Shown: positions 1 through 12,692 of the stretch, piece after piece
Numbering within the stretch: position 1 is the stretch's first letter
How the letters are laid out: each line of letters starts with the position of its first letter
From: Saururus chinensis
Taxonomy: Eukaryota; Streptophyta; Magnoliopsida; Piperales; Saururaceae
Length of the DNA: 64,000 bases
Direction of reading: 5' to 3'
Assembly (NCBI GenBank): GCA_035235625.1
Contig: CP141145.1
Coordinates: 45,550,668-45,614,667 of the forward strand
Notes under the pieces: model-generated
Databases searched by the model: none
What the model was told of the DNA's origin: nothing
Seen by the model: only the letters and a program-made list of their open reading frames with translations
Made by a program: the position numbers and the translations under genes

Positions 1-1789
1 CATGGCTTAAAGAGAAGAATATTGAATCGATTCTCTAGATTTCTAGAATGTCCGCTACTTTGAAAAGGTCAATCCAACCATTTCTTCCCCTAATAAGAAT
101 TTTATCAATTTTAATAAAAAGTTTGGGTGTGAAAACCCTAGTGAAAAAAATAGATAGGTTTCTAAGAAAGGGTACTTAAAATATGTAGTTAAAGTGAACT
201 GGAGTGAGCAACTGCGAACCGGACCAAATCCTAGCCCACAGCTCAACTTCTTCCTCTTCCCAAAATCATCAAATAGGGAAAAACGATCCCCTGTTTTAGC
301 AGAGATTTGGGATTCACATCGGGTAGCCCTTGCTGATTTCCTGGCTTTCTTTTCTCAAGTTCTTCCATTGCTAACTCTAGCTTCACGTATTAGATAAAGC
401 AACATAACATGGGTTTACTGATTCCTATTTTAAGAAGTCCTATCTTTACTAGTTTTAACCAGCAGATTATGGGTAAAGGGTTAAATTTCTAAGGCGTCCA
501 AGCAAGCAAGGAAGGAGTTAAGTACTCCTCTGCAGTTAAACTCACAAACATGAATCACATATAAGGCAACTGAGACAAGTGGGAAGGAAGGGGATATTAA
601 ATCAATAGATGAAAATACACCTAATCAACTCATAACTGGATGAAAAACTGCGCTTGAATTGAGAACTTCTGCCTTATTGACCCACGTAATAGAAAACAGA
701 GCATGAAAATAACACTGGGCGTTGAAACTGGTCAGACAAACAGCATGAGTTAGACTTCAATTATTATCAGCCCACCACGTTTAACTAGGATAATGGGCAT
801 ACAGGTGAATGACAAAGGATCCACTCTCATCCTTATTCACAACATAAGCCAACTTCTGGTTCACTCGATCTAACAAAAAAAACCACCAAAAGGAAGAATC
901 TTTCCACTACGTAATCAATTCTTACAGCATAATCATTGCAAAGATATATCAAGGACAACTCTTTTGATAAGAAATTCCTGAACACGTGCCCCAAGATTTC
1001 ACATCCAGAACATGAGCATCAACATATAATGAACACGACAATTTATAGGTTTTCTTGGTTCACATACAAATCCCCTACATAAATAGGAAATCACAGTGCC
1101 GAAACTGATAATCATGTTCAATACAACATATTAATTAGAGGAGATCTCATTCAAGTATTTTAGCATATATGTATATACTATAAAAATCCTACCCGCAGAG
1201 AAGCCAAGAACTTTGTTGCCAAGACCGAACTCCTCCCTCGCTTCTGGAGTGCATCCCTACCCCAATTGCTATTCATTTAGGTTTTTGCCCAAAGGAAGAA
1301 GGGGGTTGTAACTATATATAAAGAGAGGGATTTTACCTTATGAAGTAGGAGTCTAATTAAGTTAGGATTCCTTATCATTCAAGATGCTAATCGGTGACTC
1401 TCCCTCCCTCACCTGTTGCCTCCACGGATTCTAGCAACTACACATTGCCTAAGTTTTATTAAAGCCTCACAAAGGCTATACAGGACCTCACTATCGGTTG
1501 CAACTATAACATTTAAATTGAGTATATATTAGTCCCACCGTCTACGTCTACGACAAAGCTAGTGATGCCTCAAGGATGTGAGATTTATTTCTACGTGAAT
1601 TAATATTAAAGCATTTAATTAGAAGGCCCAAAGCACAACTAAGTTACTCCAAATGTAAGTTTGGGCCCCCAAGTCAACGCTAATATCTAATTAGACCCAC
1701 AAAATTGCTTCTAATTTTTAATTATCACTAATAATTATTAATAAATATAAATTTCGTAAAAAAAAATACATAAGAGAAATCTCGGGTGC
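1..1789. other. No gene recognised (left edge)
   Basis: AT-rich stretch with only short open frames and no recognisable protein. A TATATATAAAGAG motif lies near 1313-1325, but nothing downstream of it reads as a gene. The composition and its position next to an LTR piece suggest decayed transposon sequence; this is inference. Confidence 0.4.
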
Positions 1790-2813
1790 TACAGTAGGTA
1801 TGATGATGCTTATGGTACACATGTAATTATAGAATGGATTTGCATGAATATGCAGGATGGTGTGTGACTGATACACTTGATTTTGCATAGTGAATGTTTA
1901 TATTGAGATATGGCTATGCATGATTTGATTATTGAGAATTGATTCATGGAGGATGTGATTATTATAATGAGATTCATATGATTACATGCAATGCGTATAT
2001 ATTTTATGAGCTATGAATGAACCCATGATGCACATGTGACATAATTATATGCTTATGGAATATGGGTTATATCATGATATACAGGTGGCATGATTATGTT
2101 CTTATGGAATATGTTATACATCATGATATGTAGGTGGCATGATTGTGTATATGAAATATATTCGAATATGATGCATAGGTGGCATGAGTATATGTTTATA
2201 GAATGAGGATTATAAAATGATGCGCATGTAGTTTGGAGATATGTGATTTGTCCTATGATGAATGGGTATGGTGAATGATTATGTGATGAATGTTATGTTG
2301 ATAATGCGGTAATATCATTATAAGTTTACTTTCCATATTAAAACCCTTGCGGAGCATTAGCTCACCCCTCTTTGTTTTGTGGTTTTGTTTTGGGGTTGCA
2401 GGTCGTACCATGCAAGTGCTTCGGATGGACTCTACATTGAGCATGAGGATGGCGCTGGTCATTGAGAAGGGATTATTGATGCTTAGTTTTATGTTACATT
2501 GATTCCATGTTATGTTGAGCTTATACATTTGACTTTACTTCACACTCTGTTTAATCATGAATGGCTTAAACTTGTTTAGCCATTGTGGGCTTATTTTATT
2601 TTATGACTAGTTGATGTGGGTATGAGTGGACTAATACATTAATTAGTAGTCCTTTTTGCTATCTTTGCTTTTGGACAAAGCGTTTGTGCGCTACTCCATT
2701 ATGTATTCACCCAAGGATGGGTTGAGTCTTTCGCATTTCAACTCCACTTAGTCACGTGCCATGTACTCCATGGACTGGGTTCGGGTCAAGGGTATCATGT
2801 GTCGAGGCGTGAC
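1790..2813 (+). mobile_element. 3' part of a Ty3/gypsy-type LTR (fossil)
   Basis: The piece ends in GAGGCGTGACA, a usual LTR end for long plant gypsy LTRs. At 2345-2405 it carries a block (GAGCATTAGCTCACCCCTC, then TTTTG runs, then GGGGTTGCAGG). The same block is found in the solo LTR at 43681-47088 when that is read on its minus strand. Diverged repeat units of about 60 bases (GGCATGATTATG..., near 2030-2200) also parallel that LTR's internal repeats. The 5' end was not found, so this is a partial, old copy, probably Tekay/Del-like by structure. Confidence 0.5.
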
Positions 2814-3309
2814 ATATTCCCCCATTAATTAAGTATAACCACACCCTGTTGAAACAAGAAGAGGTGATAACAATCAATCTAATTGAAACGAAATCAACGT
2901 CACTCTATTTTGACTCGAGGATAATCAAGCGATTCTACCTTAATTGTCGGTTTGCTATCGATCCACCACCACCAGAGCCTCATCGTTCGACCACATTCTT
3001 CCTCCCAACATCTGCTAGGTTTTTCCAAAGCATAATTAGGGCTAGAATTAGGGTCAAATACTCTTATATATAAGGGGAAACTTAGGGCTTAGTTAGATAA
3101 GGACAAAATTAAGTAGGTGAAGGACTCGTAGGTGGTATAGACTCTTCTAAATTAAGGGGTTCGTCATCTACCTAATTGGCCTTGCATTGGGCCCCTTTAG
3201 ATCTTTCAGCACAACCCAAAACTGCTCTGTATACCCCAATTCTAAAAATCCCCAAAAAATTCCAAAAAAATCAGGAAAACTTCTTCAAAATACCTAAATT
3301 TTTTTGGAT
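2814..3309. other. No gene recognised
   Basis: Follows directly on the LTR end. It has short frames only, and nothing recognised. Confidence 0.35.
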
Positions 3310-3922
3310 ATTACACAAGGAGCAATCGACATATGAAGAAGTTTTTGATCTTTTGGAAGGTGCCTTTGTGTCTATATGTTCTCGCAATTGCACCATTTTG
3401 GTTGATGCCTCAACAAATTTCAAGCATGGTCCAAGTTGAGTTTTGATACAAATAAATCTTTGTACATTTTCTTTGCATATAAAATTTGAAAATCAATATA
3501 ACTCAATTAAATTTAGAGAAAATAATATAACAATTATATATACTTAACATTTAAATATAATCTTACCTTGTCTTGTTCATGTGGGCCACTAGTGTTTCTA
3601 GAATTTATAAATGCAACACATCCACAAAATTTGCTTACACTTTCTTGAATCTTACTCCAATGTTGTTTTAGCATCTTGGACGAATGGTTGCTCTTTAATT
3701 GCTTGCTGGCATGATAGTATTCCATCACTTGGTCCCAAAAAGCTCCAGCTTTTTGCTCATTCCATGCACAACGTCCATGCTAATATTGAGCCATGCACTT
3801 GTAAGAACAACATATTCTTCCATGTTGAAACTGGCACCTCGACCAAATATTTTTTTGTATAGAGCTTGAGGCACTTGTGTTCCAAAATCTTCATAAGAGA
3901 ATTGAATATTTGGGGAGTCCAT
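3310..3922 (-). pseudogene. PIF/Harbinger MYB-like accessory protein, fragment
   Basis: The minus strand from 3922 encodes a start MDSPN, then EEYVVLTSAWLNIS, then (3728-3565) a run ending QHWSKIQESVSKFCGCV followed by SGPHEQDKV. Across a probable intron (donor near 3565), 3430-3310 reads as a CLKFVEASTK segment and a KRSKTSS motif. This order (SANT/MYB trihelix, then the 'NAM-associated' C-terminal region with KRSKTSS) is that of the second protein of plant PIF/Harbinger DNA transposons, often mis-annotated as 'glutathione S-transferase T3-like'. In the family it binds DNA and partners the transposase. The frame breaks between the first two pieces, and no transposase gene is visible nearby. 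A Harbinger-like terminus lies at 5689-5706. Confidence 0.6.
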
Positions 3923-4076
3923 GTGTGGAAAAATTTTAATAAGAGAGAGAAGAAGATCTCAAGATGAAAAAAATACTACTTGAGATGAATGGAAAATAGA
4001 AGTGGAGGAGGTAAATATTTATAGATGAAGAGAGGTAAAAAAACCCAACATAAAAAGGAAAAGATAGGTGAAAGGA

Positions 4077-4366
4077 GAGGGTACAAAGAAAAAAAACAAA
4101 AAAACATTCTCAAAGGTTGGAAGAGGGGTGAAAAGAGTGTGGACATGATTAAAAGAATAAACATAAAAAAAATCAAGAAAGGCATCTTCATTTGGAGATG
4201 CCATATATGGCGGCCGGTTGGAGGGTACAAAGAAAAGAAAACAAAAAAAATCCACAAAGGTAAATTGATGGAAGAGGGGTGAAAAGAGTGTGGACATGAT
4301 TATAAAAATAAAAAAAGCAAGAAAGGTGTCTCCATTTGGAGATGCCATAAATAGTGCCCCAGTTGG
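4077..4366. repeat. Tandem duplication, unit about 145 bp
   Basis: Two diverged copies (about 4077-4217 and 4224-4366). Each runs GAGGGTACAAAGAAAA, GGAAGAGGGGTGAAAAGAGTG, GTGGACATGATTA, then CATTTGGAGATGCCAT and a GGTTGG-like end. The 'TTTGGAGATGC' text resembles Harbinger subterminal sequence, so this is probably part of the same broken element as 3310-3922. Confidence 0.65.
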
Positions 4367-4370
4367 AGTG

Positions 4371-5620
4371 TGAGAGTTTAATATCTGTCTAATCGACTTA
4401 GCGGATCACCAGATTACTCTTAAAACTAGTACTTTAAACAAGTAAAAATTGATAGTTCTAGCCTCTATGCGTAGAGAATTTTTTTATTAAGCAAAAACGA
4501 TTAAAACCTAATATTCACTCACTCTTTACTCTCGAAATATCAATCAATTAACCCACACATGAACACAATAATTTACATGGAAAACCCCAACTAGGATAAA
4601 AAATTGACATTTCTAAAGGAACCAAATCAATTTACTAGAAATCAAGACCTTTAAATGGACATAAGCAAACCACCAACTTTGTTCATACTCTAACTCAAGC
4701 TCTACTTGTTTAGATCATTGTTGTTGGCCTTCAAGTCTTCTCCAAACACTTAAAACTTTCTCCTCCTTACTTTATCTCTGTATCCTTCTAGTCTTCAACA
4801 AGCACCTCTTGTTGTCTTGACTTTGGCCTTGAGGAATTCTTCATTCTTCTATTAAAGACATGCTACAACTCCTCTTTGAGTACTTTGTGTATTAACTCTT
4901 TTAGTTGTGGATTGTCTTCTTCAATTTATCATAGATCTTCAATACAAAGCTCAAGTGAATTCTCTATTGGAAAACAATAAACAAAGGTATAAACCTCTTG
5001 CTCTTTTCTCCTCTAGGTGTTCCTCTCTTCAATTTTGTGATTTCATAACCCTTATATAGCTCATTAAGTCGATTTAGGACTTGTACTTGAATAAGAAATG
5101 AAATAGAAATTAGAAAGTCTTAATTTAGGAAAACTATTCCTGAAACGATTGATCAATCACTATTTTTAATGTGCACGATTCTTCAATCGACCGATCAATT
5201 ACAAGAGAGATCGATTGATAACTCTCGACTTAGTTTTGCATAGGGCTAAATCAACAAGTGATCAATCGTTCTCTCCATAATTTGTAGTGATCAATCATTC
5301 TTCCTATTTTTTGACAATTTTGCTCTTTTTACCCAAAAACCTTCTAAAACTATTGTAATCACTTTTTTACCTTTTCCGTGTGATTTAGCATGCCAATGTG
5401 ATCTAGATAAACTTCAAAACCCTTTAACTTCTTCAGTCTTTTACTTTGATCAATAAGAACATGTATATTCCTATTTTTCAAGTTTGTCAATTCTAAATTT
5501 AACTTGACTACAACAACCTCAAATAAGTCTCTAAGACTTATTACATACATATAGTTTCTACACATAATGTTTACAAGAAATCAACTAATAAACCATACAT
5601 ATGATTCATATGTTCTTACA
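4371..5620. mobile_element. LTR-like insertion, 1.25 kb (fossil)
   Basis: It starts TGAGAGTTTAAT and ends TTCTTACA. It is flanked by GAGTG (4366-4370) and TAGTG (5621-5625), a 4-of-5 target-duplication match. It interrupts sequence that looks Harbinger-derived on both sides. Its first 380 bases or so match an inverted, diverged copy around 59430-59820. No coding content was recognised. It could be a solo LTR or another non-coding element. Confidence 0.4.
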
Positions 5621-5706
5621 TAGTGGTTGGGGATCTATTTCCCGGCTCCAAATTGGCCACATGAGACACTATTTGGAAATGAAGTCCCGCATTGGAGATG
5701 CTCTAA
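5621..5706. mobile_element. Terminus of a PIF/Harbinger-type element
   Basis: The stretch ends CATTGGAGATGCTC followed by TAA. Read on the minus strand this is TTA then GAGCATCTCCAATG, the usual Harbinger end with a 3-base TTA/TAA target site. The matching opposite end was not found. Confidence 0.5.
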
Positions 5707-6359
5707 CATAAAAAAATAATAACTAGCTTGTAGACGCCGACTCCTAATAATACATGCAAATGCATAATTATCTAGTTTAGATGAATTAACTATTTGGAAT
5801 TCTAGGCAAGGCCAAAATAAGTCAATCATATGTAGAGAGGTAATGAGATTGAATTCTCTATTTTAATTCTTTTAATGTTGTGACATTTCAAATTTTATTT
5901 ATGTATTTGTTAAATTCAATTTTGCTAGGATATTAGAATTTTCTTTTATTTTTGAAAAAATAAAATATATAAAACATATTACTTTTTCTACAATATCTAG
6001 GTTGAATTTTTTTGTTAACCGTTTATGCTTATAATTCTTTCTTGTGAAGAATATCTACATTTTTGAGATGTGTGAAAAGTACTTTACTAAGTGATGAATG
6101 TAACTAGAAATGTGATAATGGTATTATTCTCATCATCTTAGTTATTTGTAGTATATTTTCAAAATTAATGTATGCACTTAGAACCTAATGTTAAATTCAA
6201 GGTTATTATTAAAATATCAAATAGTTGAAATTCGAGCCTTGAAAACTTGGTTAGTAGTAGAATTTTTGGAATCCAAATTTGTGGATCTTGCTAGTCTCAA
6301 TGAGTGCATCAAATTCTTGTATTGATTGTCATATAATGTTTGCTCCAAAATAAAAAGTA
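5707..6359. other. No gene recognised
   Basis: AT-rich sequence with no coding frame or repeat I could identify. Confidence 0.4.
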
Positions 6360-8640
6360 CTCATAAAGATAGAGAGGGCTACTTGCTCAGGACAACCCAT
6401 GTTAGCGTGATGCTATTGTCCCCTCACAGCAGGAAAATGTAGTTTATGAATTAATGAAAAGGTGCAAGGTTATGAGGATTTAGAAAAAGCCAAGAACAAG
6501 AAAAAAATGTAATTGATGAAATTATAGAGGCAAAGGGTTGGAGATAAAGTCATATTGCTAGCAACTTTATATGTATTCACTTCGATCTCTATGCAATCAA
6601 ATCTTACAAGTGCATTGAAAAATGAAACACATTACCAAGGATGGAACTAGAATTCCTTTGCTTGGGATGCCAATGATTTACGAATAGCCAGTTCTAGAGG
6701 AAGATGGGGGGAGGAGGATACTGTAGAAGGGTATACAACAAAGAAGAGTAAAAATGAGGAGTACCTCAAGAGGAAATGGTAGCCTAAACTAGCTAGGCAA
6801 GATGACTCTCAGGGTTAGTACAATCAAAAGCCTCATGGTAATAACTTTGGGAGGAGTAACAATAACCACGTGTAGCTTGATTGCCACATCTCTCATGCCC
6901 ACATCACTTGCTTCAAGTGTCTTCAAAAGAGTCACTACATGAGTAAGTGTCATCTGAACACTTAGGGTGAAGCTCCTAGGCACTAGCCGGCTCCACAAAG
7001 TCAAGGCCCAAGGCAGCAAAGAGGGCAACAAGGAAGGCAATAAGGAGGTCAGAAAGGTGGCAACAAAAGAAGTCGGTCAACCAACGAAAGGTCTTTACTA
7101 TTTGAGCTCATGAGGTAGCCAATGCTTCGACAGTGGTGGAAGGTATATTTGAAATTGCCTCCCACTATGCTAGAGTGTTGTTAGATACTAGATCTGAGCC
7201 TAAGATGTTGTTGGTTCTTTTGCTTGTGTCTACCCTTTTGTCTTCTCTTTAGGTGGAGGAGTATATTGAGAAGGTTTATGTGATGATTGAAGGGCATGAA
7301 TTGTTTCTTGACTTGATGGTTTTGCCTATGATTTATTTTGGGCATGAACATGATGTTCGTTAATCATGGACATGTTGATTGCCATGGGAAGAAGGTTGTG
7401 TTTTCTTTGCCAAATGTCAAGTTTTTTATTTTTTAGGGCATGAGATGGGTTAGCGGAAAGTTCTTAGTGTATTCTTCTAAGGCAAGAAAGTAGATCAATA
7501 GCCAGTGCATGGCTTTTCTTGCGAGCATCTCGGTGATGGGTGCGACTTTACCTCCTATTGAGTATGTTCTTGTGGTGTCGGAGGATGCATATATATTTTC
7601 GGATGACTTGTTGGGATTGCCTCCTAAGAGGGAAATTGAGTTCAATATTGATCTTTTTCCTGGCACAATTCCTATTTCTAAAGCTCCTTACCACATGGCT
7701 CCAGCTGAATTGAAAAAGCTTATGACTCAACTATAAGACTTGATGGACAAGGGATACATCAGGCCTAGTGCATCTCCTTGGGGCGCACCGATTCTCATTG
7801 TTAGGAAGAAGGATGGTTCCCTTAGGCTTTTCATTAATGACTAGATGTTGAATCAGGTTATAATTATGAAAAGCATCATTTGCCACGTACTGATGATTTG
7901 TTTGATCAGTTGCAATAGGCTCAAGTGTTCTCCAAGATTGATTTGAGGTCAAACTACCATCAACTCTGTATTCGACCTGATGATGTGTCTAAGACAACTT
8001 TTAGGACATGTTATGGGCATTATAAGTTCTTGGTTATGCCTTTTGGTTTCACCAATGCACCGGCATCTTTCATGGCCTTGACAAATAGAGTTTTCAAGTC
8101 TTATTTAGATCGGTTTATTATTTTTTTGGATGACATATTTATCTATTCAGCTAGCAAGAAGGATCATGAGAAGCACATGAGGATCGTCTTCTAAACTTTG
8201 AGAGATCCCAAACTCTATGCAAAGTTTGACAAGTGTGAATTATGGTTGGAAGAAGAGCAATTTGTAGGCCATGTCATTTCTAAATATGGTATAGCGGTGG
8301 ATCCATCCAAGGTGGAGACAGTCTTGAAGTGGGAGTAGCCAAAGAATGCTTCTAAAGTCTAAAGTTTTTTAGGTCTTGTGGGATACTATTGGAGGTTTAT
8401 TGAAGGTTTTTTTTTGCATTGCTACTCATATGACCAAGTTGACAAGGAAGAGTGAGAAGTTTAAATATAGTGAAGCATGTGACAAATATTTTGTGTTGAA
8501 GAAGAGGCTAACTTTAGTGCCGGTCTTAGCCTTACCTTTGGAGGGTGGAGGATTTGTGGTTTATAGTGATGATTCATTAAGAGGCTTGGGTTGTGTGTTG
8601 ATTCATCATGGGTTGGGTTTGTGGTCTTAGCCTTGGCTTA
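6360..8640 (+). mobile_element. Ty3/gypsy gag-pol remnant (fossil, broken)
   Basis: In order, the plus strand shows a CCHC-type gag knuckle (CFKC...H...C near 6915), a protease-like ARVLLDT site (7165-7190), reverse transcriptase motifs (YIRPS.SPWGAPI near 7755-7790, [12 protein letters not shown] at 7928-7965, [13 protein letters not shown] at 8034-8073, FLDDIFIYS at 8124-8150), and the beginning of RNase H (VVYSDDS near 8560-8580). The order and motifs are those of a chromovirus-type Ty3/gypsy element. Integrase and both LTRs are not seen here. The remnant is clearly broken, with many disruptions, and looks old. Confidence 0.9.
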
Positions 8641-10803
8641 AGGGGATGGAGCATGTTTAACCACATCAAACACAGTGTTAACCGGGTCTAGATGTGTGAA
8701 TGTTCCTTAGGATTATAGAAAACCACCATAATTTTATTGGATTTTATTAAAAATTATATAGGTGCGAACCGGGTCTAGATGTGTGATTTCATCATTTCAT
8801 ATCTTTATTGGGCCGATTCAAAAATTAAATCATGAAGCAGACGGTGTCTTCAACCTTTAGAATGTTTAGAACAGAGCGTTTGTTTTGGACGGGGAAGGTG
8901 AGAGGGTGGAGGGTCAACCTTCAAAGGACATGGAATAAACCTCCAAACCTCATATTACATCATTTGGAAATTTCAAATCCAATGATGGGGTAGAACTCCC
9001 GATCGTTAGAGAAAACATGACACTCTGCTCTATTTGAAACATAGCATCTACTGCTCTGTTCATTAGTTGTGTTAGTTCAAGATTTTTTTTCTTCCCCATC
9101 CCTCACAGATTCAAACTAGATTTATCATTTATACTTGCATTTATTTATGATATTACTTGCTAATTCATGCTAACATTGAAATAACTCTTGCACCATACGA
9201 TGCATAGAGTTAATAACACTTTTTGAGATCAGCATACCCACATTGAAATGCGACTTCTATGTGGTTAATCAAATTTCAAAATATATTCAATATATACAGC
9301 AAGAATCAAACAAGATTATCCTATGATTCATGAAAGAATTACTTAGTAACCAAAGATCAACTTACTACAATGTTTGAATCATATAAACTATAGATGCTTA
9401 TCTTATAAACTTGAATAAAATAAACTGCATGAATATGAAAAGAGAATGAAACAAAACTGCAACCTTCAGCAGAAATTCCACAGTTCAGCCTCTTACCTTC
9501 AAAGCAAAGCTCACTAAAACTACAATGCCATTGATAGATTTGATCCAAGCTGGCACAATTACTTCAGCGGCTACAGTACCTGTGACCCAGTTTCTCACTT
9601 TTTTCCCAGTTCTCTCCACCTTCTTCTCAACCAGCCTCCTCTCTTTAAGGTTATTAAAACTCCTTAGACTTCTCACTTCAAAGTTTAATTAAATGCCTAA
9701 ATAGAAGCCCAATTAATATGATTTCAAAATTAACAGTTAAATTTTGATTATAAGTGGGTCCCACATATGTATACGGGCCCACAAATTAAAATTTGGAATA
9801 GATTTAAAATAAATATTAAAAAAAATAACTCTCCCGTTCGACTTTTGTTTTTCACGTTCTTGGTACTGTTATGATGGGCTCGAAGTTTACTTTTAATTTG
9901 AATAGGTTTCACACCCAAACTAACTATGTGAGGAAAGAAATTGGCTAAACAAGGTACTTGGGTAAAAAATACTAGTCGTTACAATCAGCCTCCAGGAACC
10001 CTAATCCTAATCCCAGGATGGCGGCAATTCCTCTTCCTTCCCCTCTCCACTCTTCCTCCCTTCTCCTCCCGACGGCCTAGCCCCTGCATCGATGGCCAAC
10101 CCTCTTCCTCGTTGGCCCTTACCCCTTCCTCTCCTTCCCGTGTGATGGCCAGCTCTATGGGAATCAATTCCTCCGCCATGGTTCTCACCTATTAGAGCAG
10201 GTGAAGCTGTTATAGATTCCTTGGCATGGAGAATCCTAATCCTGAAAAGGGAAAACTAAGATTGATGGATTTTGGTGCAGTAGATTACAATGGATAGAAG
10301 GCGAGGGCAATGAGCTTGCGGAGGAAGAAGGAAGTAGCGCCCCACCCTGGTGGCCAAATGGCCCAGATCAACATATCCTCCTCCTCCCTCTACGATTTCC
10401 CTCCTTCCTCCCTCTGTCGGGCATCCGACCTTGTTGCCAACACTTCACCGGCCTCGACATACACATTTGTGTTCACAGTGAAGGCCACACGTCTCATATC
10501 TTGACCAGTGATCACTGACATGACTCAACATGTTAGTGCAACTCCATTAAGACTTCTTAAAAACTCAAAATTCCTAAATTTCCTATTTTTAAATAAGGCA
10601 TAATCGTCCCAAGAGTCCAAAACTGCAAAATCACCATGATTTTTGAAATAATTGAAACCTAAACTTTCACCGACACTACCATCTACGCATTGATACTTAC
10701 CGACAATTGAAAAACTGATCACCAATGTGTTGGTGGCTTTCCAATGAAACAAAAAAAATTCAGTAAAATATTTTCTTTTTCCTCAAAAATTATGGGGTGT
10801 CAC
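8641..10803. other. No gene recognised; possible minus-strand LTR start at 10804
   Basis: Short frames only. The right edge reads GGGGTGTCACA; on the minus strand this is TGTGACACCCCATAATTTT, a typical start of a gypsy LTR. The far end of such an LTR was not located. The GC-richer patch at 10010-10450 has frames but no recognisable protein. Confidence 0.35.
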
Positions 10804-11319
10804 ATTTTACACCTTAATCAATCTTTGTTTTTGGTCTAAGACAAGCTAATCCTAACTTTTCATGTTTTTATAGGGTAAAGTAATCATGACCCAAAATGGC
10901 AAACAAAGTTAGCTTAAAACAAGGGTATAACTGTAATTTTGATTAATAAAGGAAAATTTTTGTTTGAGTTGAAATTTAGGTCAATTTGTGAAAAAATAAT
11001 TGATTATTGGATTGAAAATTCTCTATTTTTTGGCCTCATTAAATTATCTTGTTTAAGAGTTTAGACACATACAAAAAAAGGTATTGTGTGATAAAATTCA
11101 ATAGAAAAAGGGGGTTTTGTGCACAACCACACTATAAAGATAACCATTGGTAATTAGTTTGAAGTTTACTTGAATAAGCATGGTTGAGCACCATCATCTT
11201 AGAAGATCTTGCCAAACTTAGTTCATGTATTCTATGTTCTGTGTTCGAGTTTTGTGTTCTTTCTTATATTTTGTTATTTTACTTAGGCCCCTAAGAAATT
11301 TTTTTTAGCACTCGGTGTA

Positions 11320-11400
11320 TCCTATGTAATCCCCAATCATCTATCTTTAAAATAAATAACATTGACATTGACAATTGTTGGGCATGATTTCTTATACTAA
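11320..11400 (+). repeat. Left flank repeat of the MULE A/B pair
   Basis: Contains CTATGTAATCCCCAATCATCTAT, then AAATAAATAACATT and ATTTCTTATA. The same order of words, diverged, recurs at about 20015-20110 in the same orientation on the far side of copies A and B. Confidence 0.45.
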
Positions 11401-11745
11401 AATAATATTAAAAAATAATTACCAAAACCATAGAGAGAGAAAAATATTCCCCAAACTGTATTCGTTTTGGCCATGTAGGCATTAGCCAAGCGTTGGCACC
11501 TATGTGGTATTTTTTTATTTTTTTTTCCGATTTCTTCCTTCTAGAGGGCAAAATAAGTTTTAAGTTGATTTTGTCCTTCAGAAGGATGAAATCCTCTTTA
11601 TAGTGATTTTGTCCTTCACAAGGACGAAATCTCCATACTTACCCTTGTCAAAATGAACATATCAGGACTTAAGTTGATTTCATCCTCGCGAAGGATGAAA
11701 TCAACTTAGGTTAATTTCGTCCTTTAAAGGATGAAATCCGCCGGC
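11385..11745 (+). repeat. MULE A left terminal repeat
   Basis: Diverged relative of the other ends: an AT-rich terminus, a CACGTAGGCGCCAGC-like block, then imperfect palindromes of the TTTCGTCCTT...AAGGATGAAA type. The outermost bases no longer match the GGGAAAATTAT consensus seen in copies B and D. Confidence 0.65.
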
Positions 11746-12692
11746 TACTTACTTGTCAATCCCCCCTCTCTGCCTTTTCTTTGTCTCCCATTTCACCATT
11801 TCAACTTCTAGTGTTGTGTGCGCCACTCTCCGCCGTCCACCAGTTTCCACCCAACAGAACTTTGTCTAGATCTTCCATCCGCCACTTTACTTCGCCCAGA
11901 TGCGCGGTCCCCTTTGCTCAAAACCATTGTCTACCTCAATTTCGCCCAAATCCACTGCAATTTTGCCCAAATCCATAATTTCTAGGTAAATTTCCTTCTT
12001 TAGCCTTCAAAATTTTGTTGATTGTTGATAATTATTGTAATATTGTCTTCCATGGCCTTTGATGAATTGTTTTTTGGATTCTAGTGCTAGTTTCCATGTT
12101 AAAAACAACATGTTTTGGAGCAATTTTCTCAAAATTCTGCTGATTTTGATGGTGTTTGTGTTCAAGTTACAAACATGATGACTACTCATTTGTCATTCCT
12201 GAACTTTAAAATTGATTTTTGAAAACATTCCATGTTTATGATGAATTGGGTCTTAAGAACTACTAGATTTATGGAATATTTGTAGTTTTTGTTCGAAGAA
12301 AGTAGTTTTGATGTTTGATTTCGTTGCTGAATTGTTGCTTTCTTGCTATATATTTATTTAAAATATTTTGATTTTTTCTTAAATGTAAGACTAGTGGTTG
12401 TCGTTCTTAAGCTTTTTAAGTAATATTTTTTCTTGGTGAGATTCATTACATTTTATTGGCTGGATGATTTGACTGGTTGTTTTAATTTTGCACATTGGTC
12501 ATGTATTAGCTCTATTAATTTCAGTGTTAAGGGAGTGGAATTGTGCTATAATTTTTGTTGTTTGAGTGGAATTGCTTGGTTAAGTTTGAGTAATAGATTA
12601 ATCGCATATTTTATTAAGTAAAGTAGTTATTTTGATGTAATTGTTTAATATATTATTTATGTCATTTATTGTTACTTATTAAGTGAATAGAG

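Noticed and set aside
9941-10195. 84-residue frame beginning MAKQGTW
   Set aside because: No recognisable domain, no conserved features, and it lies in sequence next to an LTR-like edge.
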